Assembly (NCBI RefSeq): GCF_003332275.1
Contig: NZ_QOVA01000014.1
Coordinates: forward strand, 1-64,000
Length of the DNA stretch: 64,000 nucleotides
Direction: 5' to 3'
Origin: Edaphovirga cremea
GTDB lineage: Bacteria; Pseudomonadota; Gammaproteobacteria; Enterobacterales; Enterobacteriaceae
Shown: piece by piece, positions 17,418 through 26,243 of the stretch
Numbering within the stretch: position 1 is the stretch's first letter
How the letters are laid out: every line of letters begins with the position of its first letter
Made by a program: the position numbers and the translations under genes
Notes under the pieces: model-generated
Told to the model about the DNA's origin: nothing
The model's input: only the letters and a program-made list of their open reading frames with translations
The model's database searches: none

Positions 17418-18166
17418 GATACTGCGTCCGAACAATGGATAAGGCACCAGTTAGCCAGCGTGGTGATCTCTTCGGCAGTCATACAATCCGGGCGGTATTC
17501 ACCCACGGGCTGTTTCATCGCCATCGATTCGGCCATCGCTTCATCCCGGTGGATAACAACCGGGATCACGCCATGCAGCGTCTGGTTCCATAGCTGATTG
17601 AGGTCGTGCTGGAGCTGGCTTGCGGGGGAGAATTGATTGATGAGCAGATGGCTCCCCGCCGGCAACGTTTGCTGATGCAGGCGGGCATGGCAATTGGCAT
17701 CGGGAGTGAGCAACAGAATGGCGTGATCGCTCGTGGCCAACAGTTGTTGCGTCAGCGGGCCATCGCCCGCCGGAATATCGAGCAATATCCAGCGGAAAGG
17801 GTTGTCCGCATGGCGTCGTGAAAGATTAAGTTGTGCAAGATTATATTGCCAATGGGCAGGCGCTTGCAGATGCCGTGAATAGAGCGCCTGACGCTCACTC
17901 GGTGTCACTTGACCAAACGGCAGGAAAGCCAGGGTGTCGCAATATTGCATGGCTCCCTGGTTCCAACCCTCGCCATCAATTTCAGCGCGTGCCCATCCAC
18001 GCGGGTTTTCATGGGGCATATTGAAATGGAGGCGTAACAAATTGTCTGGTGAAAAGTCGATGACCAATACCGACTCTCCCAGCGCATATAATGCCCAGGC
18101 CAGACCCGCAGTGACCGATGTGGTTCCAACACCACCACGAATGCCCTGTAGTGCTATTACTGGCAT
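17414..18166 (-). CDS. bcsQ: Cellulose secretion ATPase-like protein BcsQ
   Basis: A 250-residue MinD/ParA-like SIMIBI NTPase. Its P-loop is the altered GIRGGVGTTSV form with T in place of the usual lysine, as in E. coli BcsQ. It lies between bcsR (3-base gap) and bcsA (4-base overlap). BcsQ, with BcsR and BcsE, forms the cytosolic regulatory vestibule of the enterobacterial type II cellulose synthase and is needed for polar assembly and full activity. The C-terminal HRDEAMAESMAMKQPVGEY block is strongly conserved. Confidence 0.95.
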   Translation of the reverse strand: MPVIALQGIRGGVGTTSVTAGLAWALYALGESVLVIDFSPDNLLRLHFNMPHENPRGWARAEIDGEGWNQGAMQYCDTLAFLPFGQVTPSERQALYSRHLQAPAHWQYNLAQLNLSRRHADNPFRWILLDIPAGDGPLTQQLLATSDHAILLLTPDANCHARLHQQTLPAGSHLLINQFSPASQLQHDLNQLWNQTLHGVIPVVIHRDEAMAESMAMKQPVGEYRPDCMTAEEITTLANWCLIHCSDAVS

Positions 18167-18169
18167 AAC

Positions 18170-18403
18170 TTAATTACTCTTATTGTTTTGTTCGGTAGGA
18201 CTGGCCGGCGAGTCTGCTGGCATTATTGAAAGCGCAAATTCAGCCAGAAGTGGCCAATGTGCCATCATATGCGGCAACTGTTCATGTAAAGCAATGTCGA
18301 CATAATTTATCTTTGGCAATGCAAACGTATGACGCAGAACAAAGACATCATCCTGTATCTCTTTAAATGACTCCTCAGCGGAGCCGTTTAAGCTATTATC
18401 CAT
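18170..18403 (-). CDS. bcsR: Small cellulose regulator BcsR (YhjR)
   Basis: A 77-residue protein, a little longer than the 62 residues of E. coli BcsR. The conserved core ALPKINYVDIALHEQL and HWPLLAEFA is plain. It is the first gene of the bcsRQABC operon and its product joins BcsQ and BcsE at the inner membrane. ATG 18403 is chosen over TTG 18418 because AAAGG lies 7 bases upstream. The C-terminal 15 residues (PADSPASPTEQNNKSN) are a polar extension. Confidence 0.88.
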   Translation of the reverse strand: MDNSLNGSAEESFKEIQDDVFVLRHTFALPKINYVDIALHEQLPHMMAHWPLLAEFALSIMPADSPASPTEQNNKSN

Positions 18404-18607
18404 GGGGTTGCCTTTCAATTAGGCTGTCTGGCGCAAGATGACTGTCCAGATAACTTATCTAGATTAATTAGGGAGCTATCTAAGATCATTCTGTGTGCAT
18501 ATTTAATTTATCGTCGAGTTGGTGATTACTAATAGCGATGTTACAATTAAGCATACTCGCAATATTTTATTACCCCAACAGACTTTTAACTAAAAGCAGA
18601 AAAACTC

Positions 18608-20185
18608 ATGGCTCTCTCCTTCTCATTTGGAATTCATCAGACCTACGATGAATTGTCGGTAATGCAGGCACACGGTTGCTATTGGGTGAATATAGAACGC
18701 CATAGCGATGCGCGCCAGTTGTGCCGGCAAATTATTACTGCCCAAGGAGCTAAAACCCGGGTTGCGTTGATTTGTTGCGGTGAAGAACCCGATAAGATAC
18801 TGATAGATTTGCCTCCATCGTCCGATCTTTTCGCTGGTTCGCCCGAAAAAATGCCCCTTTACACGTTGCCAGAAAAAAAATCTGCTATTCTTCATATAAT
18901 CACAGATTTAAACAGGGGATTGTGCGTAAGAGAACGTTTGCTTATTTTATTTCTGCCCGCCAGCGTATGGCGGAATTTCTCGCAAACAGAGATCGATAAT
19001 TGGCTGGAAGAAACCAGACTGTGGCTAATAAGGTATAACACGACGATATTAATTCTTAACCACGGCAGCGGCATTAACAAATTAAATAACCAGCTTGTTT
19101 CACAATTTGGTTCTTTATCCGGTTTATCCAGCATTCTATGGCAGCAAGATCGCGCGCAATATCAGGTATCGTGGTGGTTCAGCGGTAAAGGGTTAATAGC
19201 CAATCAGGCTCTCGCTCTTGCGACAGATAAAAACGATTGTTTCTATCAAAGTGAACAACTGCCGGAACATGTACCATTATCCAATGACGAATTATTGTGC
19301 CTGGCAGAAAAAAGCGTACTTGAAGGCGCCCCGCCATTGTCGGTCAATTGGCGGTTATTGGAGAATAACCAACTGCTGGCGCAACAAGGATTACAAACCC
19401 ATTGTGCAACGCTGGTATTTGCGCTCAATGAAAATGACAATATTGCGACCCTCGCCCAGCAGATCCACACCCTGCGTTCCCAGCGCGGCAGTGCCCTGAA
19501 AATTGTGGTGCGCGAAATGAAAGCCAGCCTGCGCTATACCGATGAACGCCTGTTGCAGGCGTGCGGTGCCAATCTGGTTGTCCCACACATTGCGCAATTA
19601 TCCAGTTTCCTGACCCTGCTGGAGGGTATCCAGGGGCAACGTTTTACGCGCCATGTCCCCGCCACTATTGATTCGCTTCTGGCGGCCATCAACCCTTCAC
19701 AATTGAAAGGGCTGGTCAGCAATGAGACCTTTTGTCAGGTAGTGCCGACGCTCATCGAAAATACCCTGATGCCAGAAGATGGCAAAGGTATCCTGATCGC
19801 CCTGCGCCCTGTTCCGGGATTGCTGCCTGAACAGGCGGTTTCCTTATGCCACATGCGACGGGCAGGCGATCTGGTTACCGCGACCAGCAAGCGCATCTAC
19901 CTGTTTTTATCCAACTGCCGCATGAACGATCTCGACATTGCCCTGGGGTATATTTTTCGTCTGCCAGTCAGTGAGGCTTTCAGTAACCGTATGGTCTGGC
20001 ACCATGACGTACAAATCGTGACTGAAATCAAACAGATGGACAGGCAGTTGGTTTCCGGCAATACCGCTGCCACGCTTGTCATTCCCATTGTTCCAGCGCC
20101 CGTGCCGAACCAACGTGCACCGCAAACCAGACGCCAGCCACAGCCTCTGACACTGGCCTTAATTCCCGACCAAGGAAGCTTATGA
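18608..20185 (+). CDS. bcsE: c-di-GMP-binding cellulose regulator BcsE
   Basis: A 525-residue cytosolic protein, the first gene of bcsEFG, divergent from bcsRQABC across a gap of about 200 bases that should hold both promoters. BcsE binds c-di-GMP through its GGDEF-like (GIL) domain. The RxGD ligand motif is present as RAGD at residues 418-421, inside CHMRRAGDLVTATSKRIYLF. It boosts cellulose output by delivering the second messenger and organising BcsQR and BcsF. The N-terminal half is more diverged and AT-richer than the C-terminal half. The last 40 residues form a proline-rich tail. Confidence 0.93.
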   Translation: MALSFSFGIHQTYDELSVMQAHGCYWVNIERHSDARQLCRQIITAQGAKTRVALICCGEEPDKILIDLPPSSDLFAGSPEKMPLYTLPEKKSAILHIITDLNRGLCVRERLLILFLPASVWRNFSQTEIDNWLEETRLWLIRYNTTILILNHGSGINKLNNQLVSQFGSLSGLSSILWQQDRAQYQVSWWFSGKGLIANQALALATDKNDCFYQSEQLPEHVPLSNDELLCLAEKSVLEGAPPLSVNWRLLENNQLLAQQGLQTHCATLVFALNENDNIATLAQQIHTLRSQRGSALKIVVREMKASLRYTDERLLQACGANLVVPHIAQLSSFLTLLEGIQGQRFTRHVPATIDSLLAAINPSQLKGLVSNETFCQVVPTLIENTLMPEDGKGILIALRPVPGLLPEQAVSLCHMRRAGDLVTATSKRIYLFLSNCRMNDLDIALGYIFRLPVSEAFSNRMVWHHDVQIVTEIKQMDRQLVSGNTAATLVIPIVPAPVPNQRAPQTRRQPQPLTLALIPDQGSL

Positions 20186-20376
20186 TGATGAATATTGACG
20201 ACATTCTGCAAATCATCCTGTTGTGTGCGGTGATTTTTTTTCCGCTTGGCTATTTGCTCCAGCGTCGTTTTCCGTTCTGGTTGACTACCCTAAAGTCGTT
20301 TGTTCTTTCTCCGCGCTATTTGAAATCAGCGGGTGTCTGGTCGCGCGAAAATCTCCCTGCTAATAAAAAGAAATAA
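20182..20376 (+). CDS. bcsF: Membrane peptide BcsF
   Basis: A 64-residue protein with one N-terminal transmembrane helix (about residues 7-25, IDDILQIILLCAVIFFPLGY) and a basic cytosolic tail. It overlaps the bcsE stop by 4 bases (ATGA). BcsF recruits BcsE to the membrane and links it to BcsG in E. coli and Salmonella. Length and layout fit the family. Confidence 0.9.
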   Translation: MMMNIDDILQIILLCAVIFFPLGYLLQRRFPFWLTTLKSFVLSPRYLKSAGVWSRENLPANKKK

Positions 20377-20378
20377 TC

Positions 20379-22046
20379 ATGAACGTGAAAAATGATTCAA
20401 ATGTATGGCGTCACTGGCGTGGGCTCGGCGGTTGGAACTACTATTTCCTGCTCAAATTTGTTCTGCTGTGGCTCGGATATCTCAATTTCCACGCGCTGGA
20501 GAATCTGATATTCGCGGCCTTCCTGCTTTTTCCGTTATCGTCACCGCGTTTGCACCGCTGGCGTCACGTTGTCGCAATCCCGATAGGTTTTATCGTGTTT
20601 TATAATGACACCTGGCTGCCGGGTATGGCCTCAATTATGGCGAACGGTTCACAGGTCGCGGGTTTCAGTCCCGCTTACCTGCTCGAATTGCTTGGTCGTT
20701 TCATCAATTGGCAGTGGGTTGGCGCAGCATTTGTGATGCTGGTCGCCTACCTGTTTATCTCTCAGTGGGTACGGGTAACGGTCTTTACCGTTCTGGTGTT
20801 ACTTGGGCTGAATCTGATGAGTGTTACCGGCCCGCTGTTTAAATGGGGTACGCCCGTAGCGGTCGCTACAACGTCATCATTCACACCGACGTCATCATTG
20901 GCAACCCCGGCTCCCGGGGTGTCGACAGCCAACGCGGGAACGGCGCAACCGTCAATGGGCGCTCCGCCGACCAACGAAAATCTCAAGGCTTATCTGAACC
21001 AGTTCTACCAGACAGAAAGACAACGGGTAACCCGGTTCCCGCAAACCCTGCCAGCGGACGCACAACCTTTTGACCTGTTGTTTATCCATATCTGCTCACT
21101 TTCATGGTCCGATCTCGAAGCCACTGAAATGAAGAATTCTCCGCTGTGGGGGAAATTCGATATCGTCTTCAACGATTTCAACTCGGCCACGGCTTACAGC
21201 GGCCCGGCGTCGATACGCCTGCTGCGGGCGAGCTGTGGTCAGGAATCGCATAAAGATCTCTATTCACCCGCAAATCAACAATGTTATCTGTTTGATAATT
21301 TAGCAAAACTTGGCTTCACGCCGCAGTTGATGCTGGATCATTCGGGCCAATTCGATAATTACATGAATAACCTGCGTGAAGATGCTGATATTCAGGCGCC
21401 CCTGATGTCGCAGGCAGGAATCGGCAATGAGTTGACCTCATTTGATGGCGAACCGATTTACGACGATTTGCAATTACTCGATCGCTGGCTTGAACAACAG
21501 ACCAAGGCCGGGGACACCCGCAGCGCAACCTTCTTCAATGTGATTCCCCTGCATGATGGCAACCGCAATATCGGCGCGCGTAGCCCTGCCGATTACAAGG
21601 CCCGCGCAACCAAGCTGTTCAGCCAGTTGGATATGTTTTTCCAACAGTTGGAAAAGTCTGGCCGACGCGTCGTTGTGGTGGTCGTCCCTGAGCATGGTGC
21701 CGCCCTTATCGGTGACAAAATGCAGATACCGGGCTTGCGCGACATTCCAAGCCCGTCAATCACCCACGTGCCGGTCGGGGTAAAATTGATTGGGATTAAA
21801 GCACCGTCACCACAACCGCCGCTGGCGATAAATGCCCCTACCAGCTACCTTGCGCTGTCGGAACTGGTATCACGATTGGTCGATGGTAAATTGTTTACCG
21901 CCCCGCAAATCGACTGGGCGGCGTTGACACAGAATTTACCGCAAACCGCCGCTGTGTCAGAGAACGATACATCGGTCATTATCGATTATCAGGGTAAACC
22001 GTTTATCCAGTTAAATGGCGGTGATTGGGTCGCTTATCCACAATAA
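20379..22046 (+). CDS. bcsG: Cellulose phosphoethanolamine transferase BcsG
   Basis: A 555-residue inner-membrane enzyme with about five N-terminal helices and a periplasmic alkaline-phosphatase-like catalytic domain. It transfers phosphoethanolamine from phosphatidylethanolamine to cellulose. Residues matching the Zn site and nucleophile of E. coli BcsG are visible: Cys239 (IHICSLSW), Ser274 (TAYSGPAS), Glu438-His439 (PEHGAAL). An alanine/proline/threonine/serine-rich linker at about residues 165-205 joins the two parts. It starts 2 bases after bcsF. Its presence suggests the exported polymer is pEtN-cellulose. Confidence 0.94.
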   Translation: MNVKNDSNVWRHWRGLGGWNYYFLLKFVLLWLGYLNFHALENLIFAAFLLFPLSSPRLHRWRHVVAIPIGFIVFYNDTWLPGMASIMANGSQVAGFSPAYLLELLGRFINWQWVGAAFVMLVAYLFISQWVRVTVFTVLVLLGLNLMSVTGPLFKWGTPVAVATTSSFTPTSSLATPAPGVSTANAGTAQPSMGAPPTNENLKAYLNQFYQTERQRVTRFPQTLPADAQPFDLLFIHICSLSWSDLEATEMKNSPLWGKFDIVFNDFNSATAYSGPASIRLLRASCGQESHKDLYSPANQQCYLFDNLAKLGFTPQLMLDHSGQFDNYMNNLREDADIQAPLMSQAGIGNELTSFDGEPIYDDLQLLDRWLEQQTKAGDTRSATFFNVIPLHDGNRNIGARSPADYKARATKLFSQLDMFFQQLEKSGRRVVVVVVPEHGAALIGDKMQIPGLRDIPSPSITHVPVGVKLIGIKAPSPQPPLAINAPTSYLALSELVSRLVDGKLFTAPQIDWAALTQNLPQTAAVSENDTSVIIDYQGKPFIQLNGGDWVAYPQ

Positions 22047-22067
22047 TTGATCAATCGGGGGCAGTAT

Positions 22068-23845
22068 TCAGCGTGTTACGCCAGCCTGAGTGATCCGGCT
22101 GGCGTAAGCACCCCCGAACAGTTGCCGCAACGCAAGATCCTGCGCAAGGGTGACGGCACCTTCGGCAGTCGCGTTGGCGGCAAATCCTGAAATCACCACT
22201 TCCGTATGTGCTGATAGCGCCTGAACGGTTTTCCGGACGGCGGCGCAAATCAGACGATGCCCACCTACTGGTCCCCCCAGAACGATCATCGCCGGATCCA
22301 GCGTTGCGACCAGTCCGATAGCCAGAAACCCTACCTGTTGCCATATTCCTGCACGGCTCTGACGGCGGCGGGTTCTCCTGCCTCGGCGCGTTCCAGCAAG
22401 AGCGGCAGTGACCGTTCAGTCATTTTACCGCCGTTGCGATTGAGGCGATCCAGGTAATCCGGATACCCCAGATAACGTTCCAACATCAATTCAATCGGCT
22501 GTTCGCTGCTGCTCCAGGGAAATGGAATGTCCGCGACCTCACCCGCGCAACCGCGCACACCCCGGATCAACTGCCCGCCAGCATAAATACCGGCACCAAT
22601 ACGCGTACCGATCTGCAGGAAAATCACGTCCTGTAACCCCTTGGCAGAACCATTGACCACCTCAGCCGCTACGGCACAATTGACGTTATTCTCCAACCGC
22701 AGACTGATATGTGGCGGTAAGCTAAAGCGTGAAAGGATATCCGACGGGCTTAATCCGGCCTGCGACGGCCCTTCCCGCCCTGAAAGCTGGTTATCAGGAC
22801 GAATCGCCTGCGAGAGTGCCAGCGTGGCGGCATATAAGGGACCGTAAGGATGTAATTCGCGTTGCAAGCTTTCCAGCAGATTGGCGGCGCTGCCAATCAG
22901 TTGTTTGAAAGGCTGATTATCGATGCGTCTCTGCGCCAATGTTTTGCCATCCAGGCTACGGGCAACAAAAAGCGCCTGATAGTTGCCAATATCGGCACCC
23001 AACACCCACCCGGCAGTTTTGGCAATGCCGTACACTTTTGCGGCGCGGCCCTTCATCACCGTCTGCATATACAGCGGCCGCACCAGATTCAGCGTTTGTA
23101 ACTCGCTGATCCCGGCAGAGACGCTGGGTTTGGATAATCCGGATATCTCCGCCAGTTCAGGGCGCGTCGCCGCCCCCTGAGTAATCAGCGCCGCACCAAG
23201 CGTACGCGCCACCGCACTGATGTCCGGCAGGGTTTGCGCCGACGCCATTACCAACGATGCGCCCGTCTCATTCTCTATCCGGCTGGCAAGAAAAGCCAAT
23301 ACCTCAGGCAGCGATTTTTCCCGACCGGCCAGAACAGCCACCTTCTTTATCTGACCCATCAGTTGCTTCAATGACGTCACTACGCCGTTTTCTTGTTGCA
23401 GCAAAAACCAGTCATTAAGTTTGTCCATGTCGCGATGGTGCTGCGGGCGGGAAAAGATATCGAGCAGAATTCGTGCTGGCGAGCTCATCCATACGCCCTC
23501 ACCCAGTGCCGTATCTCCCACGATCGACCCAGGCCCAGGGCGCGGAATAATTTCCAGCCCAGGCAGTGCCAGCGATCGTCGCTTGCCGTGAACGATATAT
23601 AACGCTCCACCCACCACTGGATCTTTATCCATTGCTGACTCATCACACACTACACAGCCAGGGAATGACTGACCAACAATCTGCCAGAGAAAACGGCGGA
23701 TCAACGCCGTGTTGTCACTCCCTATTGCCCCGCTGTACAGCCCACGGGCAAGGCGCTTCAGAGTACCTCGCTGCGTTGCCCGGCTAATGACTGCAGCATC
23801 ATGTTGATGTGAAAAAACCAAATCTGGCCAGGCGCTACGTGACAT
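22068..23845 (-). pseudogene. AbiEi-like / winged-helix / ROK fusion regulator, frameshifted
   Basis: The frame from ATG 23845 (after GGAGAG) runs about 504 residues to a TAG at 22331-22333. The natural ROK ending continues in the neighbouring frame (VGFLAIGLVATLDPAMIVLGG and on) to TGA 22068, so one base has probably been lost near 22333. The first 130 residues look like an AbiEi-type antitoxin winged helix (SRATQRGTLKRLARGLYSG). A helical stretch like the one behind such domains in Fic proteins follows, then a second winged helix (ELAEISGLSKPSVSAGISEL, about 220-250), then a ROK sugar-kinase-like domain (GWVLGADIGNYQALF) with TRIGAGIYAGG. It diverges from the SIS/kinase/transporter operon and is its likely regulator. 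The truncated product lacks roughly the last 90 residues. The call depends on the base sequence being correct. Confidence 0.8.
22076..22107. terminator. 11-bp inverted repeat after bcsG, overlapping the end of the ROK gene
   Basis: TTACGCCAGCC (22076-22086) pairs with GGCTGGCGTAA (22097-22107). It lies between convergent bcsG and the ROK-type gene and partly inside the latter's last codons. There is no T-run. Confidence 0.5.
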
Positions 23846-24094
23846 TTTTACTCTCCAAAAACTTGACCTCGCTAGGAGAACACAGATCAATGGTCAATAA
23901 AATGGTCTATCGGTCAAGTTTATAAACTCCAGCATCAATCGTTGGTCAAGAAAGTCAACAACCATTTATCAGCCATGATCAATATTTGCTTCATTTACTG
24001 TCTGGGAGGGCGGCAACGCAAATGTTACAGCGTTGTTATATAAATGTTTTTATAAATAATTGAGCCCAGGCTCCAGATATGAGACTTTTATATC

Positions 24095-24109
24095 GTAAAC
24101 TCAGTTTAC
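24095..24109. promoter_or_regulatory. Palindrome in front of the SIS operon, candidate operator
   Basis: GTAAAC-TCA-GTTTAC lies 27 bases before the SIS gene start, in the divergent region with the ROK-type regulator. Position and symmetry suit an operator. The same region also has several GGTCAA/TTGACC elements near 23867-23955. Confidence 0.5.
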
Positions 24110-24135
24110 AATTAATGAGTACGGGTAAATGAGTA

Positions 24136-25152
24136 ATGCACCGACATCAGGAAATACTGATCCCTTTTCAGGAAGGGATTGATGCACAAGCCAGCGCCGT
24201 TGAAGTGACTTATAAAAAAACACTGCGGTGGCTGGCATCTCTCAATATCTCTTCATTACAAACGTCAAGATTGATGTTCGCCGGGATCGGTGCCTCTTAT
24301 GCCGTTCTTGCTACGCCGGTATATCGCCTGCGTGAAGAAGGTCATCATGCCTTCCGTACTCACGGTGACGATATGCCCATCGGCAGCCCACTGCTCGCTG
24401 ACTGGTATATCGGCGTATCCCAAAGCGGCAGAAGCCCGGAAGTCGTCCAGGCGGTGCAACACCAGCGTGATCCCTATTATCGTTTATCCATCGTCAATCA
24501 GCCCGACTCCCCCCTTGAAAGACTGTGCAAAACCTCCTATTGCTTTGACGGTTTAATTGACTCAGGCATGTCCTCTGTCGTTGTGGCAGCGACAACCGTC
24601 GTGTTAGGCATGCTGAGTGATTTGGTGGTTGGCAGCATCAATATGCCTGCCTGGGATGGACTGGCGCAGCAACTCAGAGAGCTGCAACCTCGTGCGCAAC
24701 CGATTGTCTCTCGCTTTGCCTCGCAATTGCGTAACGTCGGATGTGTCGATTTTACGGCCCGCGCAAGTAGCCTTTCCGCCGCTGAACAAGGTGCGCTGCT
24801 GTTACGTGAAGGCCCCAAAGTCCCGGCAATGGCATCATCGACCCGCAACTATTTACACGGGATGACCGACTCTGTTGGCAATACGGCACATGTCATTATC
24901 GGTGGCGAACGTGAAGTTTTGCTGGCGAAACAACTGCGGGCATTCCATGTGCCGGTTCTGTTGGTTACTGATTTTAAAGGTGAATATCCCACAGGCACTG
25001 ACGTGATCTACATTCCGTCCATGCCAGCTTGCCCACGCTCGCTGCTTGAGATCCTGGTTATGGAAATCCTCGCTGTCGAACTGGCTTCCATCAGGGGAAC
25101 TGATATTAATGCTGGCATTATGGCCCGTATAGATACGAAAATGACCGACTAA
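24136..25152 (+). CDS. SIS-domain sugar-phosphate isomerase/deaminase-like protein
   Basis: A 338-residue soluble protein with two SIS subdomains, resembling the isomerase half of GlmS and the AgaS/FrlB group. The phosphosugar-binding serine/threonine loops are visible as GIGASYAV (about 51-58) and VSQSGRSPEVV (about 94-104). It could isomerise or deaminate an amino-sugar phosphate or deglycate a fructosamine-type compound; the exact substrate cannot be read from sequence. It is the first gene of a three-gene set with a kinase and a transporter on the same strand. The gap to the next gene is 80 bases. Confidence 0.82.
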   Translation: MHRHQEILIPFQEGIDAQASAVEVTYKKTLRWLASLNISSLQTSRLMFAGIGASYAVLATPVYRLREEGHHAFRTHGDDMPIGSPLLADWYIGVSQSGRSPEVVQAVQHQRDPYYRLSIVNQPDSPLERLCKTSYCFDGLIDSGMSSVVVAATTVVLGMLSDLVVGSINMPAWDGLAQQLRELQPRAQPIVSRFASQLRNVGCVDFTARASSLSAAEQGALLLREGPKVPAMASSTRNYLHGMTDSVGNTAHVIIGGEREVLLAKQLRAFHVPVLLVTDFKGEYPTGTDVIYIPSMPACPRSLLEILVMEILAVELASIRGTDINAGIMARIDTKMTD

Positions 25153-25232
25153 GATTTATCTTAAGGGATTCCCCGCCATTAAAGGATTCCCTTTCCATTA
25201 CTGGGTAAATTCTCCGTTTCAGGGAACGAAAA

Positions 25233-26132
25233 ATGACACAAGCAGTGATAGGCATCGATGTCGGCGGTACCAAGACCCATCTGGTGCTGGAATCGATTGA
25301 TGGTACGAAACGGATTGAAAATGTCATACCGACCGGGCTTTGGAGTGGTGAGACGTTCACCGCCAAGGCTGCTACATTGGCGCGCATGGTATGGACGTTG
25401 CGTGACATGTCGGAAACGGATTTAACTATCCGGACGCTGGTTGTGGGTGCCCACGGCTGTGATTTTGCCGCGGAGTGCCGGGAACTTGAGCAGCAACTGC
25501 ATTGCCATTTTCCTGATTCACGCTGCCACGTAATCAGCGATGTGGCATTGGTGCCCCTGGCTGCTGGCAAACCACAGGCGATCGGTATGATTGCGGGTAC
25601 CGGATCAGTGGCGATTGCCCTCGACGCCCAGGGGTGTTACCACTCTGCCGGTGGCTGGGGCTGGTTGCTGGGTGACGAAGGCGGTGCCAGTGGTCTGGTC
25701 AGGGAAGCGATTCGTGCCATTTTGCTCAATTACGATCGAGGCATTCACACCGATCCGCTGACGCTGGCTTTCCTGCACAGTTTTAAAAGTGACCATGTGC
25801 TTGATTTACCTGCACAATTAATCAAGAAACCAGTCGCAGAGTGGAGTAGAAAAGCGCAGATTATTTTCGACTGCGAAACGCTAGGTTCTGCATTGGCCGC
25901 CTCGGTGATTCTCCAGGCCGCAGACGATTTGGCTTTACTGGTTGACCGATTGCACCAGCAAGGTATCACCAGTCACCAGGTTGTGGCTGCTGGCGGCGTT
26001 ATTTCGCATCAACCGATATTGTTCGATGCCCTGCTGTTGGCCCTGAGACGGCGGCATGCTGACATGACGCTTGAACTATTGACCGTCCCTCCGGTTCAGG
26101 GGGCCGTGACCTTCGCCCAGACGTTGATCTAA
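25233..26132 (+). CDS. BadF/BadG/BcrA/BcrD-type sugar kinase (N-acetylglucosamine kinase-like)
   Basis: A 299-residue ASKHA-fold ATPase. The phosphate-1 motif GIDVGGTKTHLVL is at residues 7-19, phosphate-2 IAGTGSVAIALD around 125-136, and the GWGWLLGDEGGASGLVREAIRA block is characteristic of eukaryotic-type GlcNAc kinases. It would phosphorylate a sugar or amino sugar taken up by the neighbouring transporter, producing the substrate for the SIS protein. It is not a BcrA-type dehydratase activator because the CxxC-type cluster ligands are absent. Confidence 0.83.
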   Translation: MTQAVIGIDVGGTKTHLVLESIDGTKRIENVIPTGLWSGETFTAKAATLARMVWTLRDMSETDLTIRTLVVGAHGCDFAAECRELEQQLHCHFPDSRCHVISDVALVPLAAGKPQAIGMIAGTGSVAIALDAQGCYHSAGGWGWLLGDEGGASGLVREAIRAILLNYDRGIHTDPLTLAFLHSFKSDHVLDLPAQLIKKPVAEWSRKAQIIFDCETLGSALAASVILQAADDLALLVDRLHQQGITSHQVVAAGGVISHQPILFDALLLALRRRHADMTLELLTVPPVQGAVTFAQTLI

Positions 26133-26243
26133 CCCAAAATATTTTTTGGTCACAGAATGTTATTTTTGTGTTAAAAAAGTAACTTCATTTGGGTTATTTA
26201 ACGATGTTTCACCAACGTCTTGTTGCTTTAATAAGGGTGTGTC

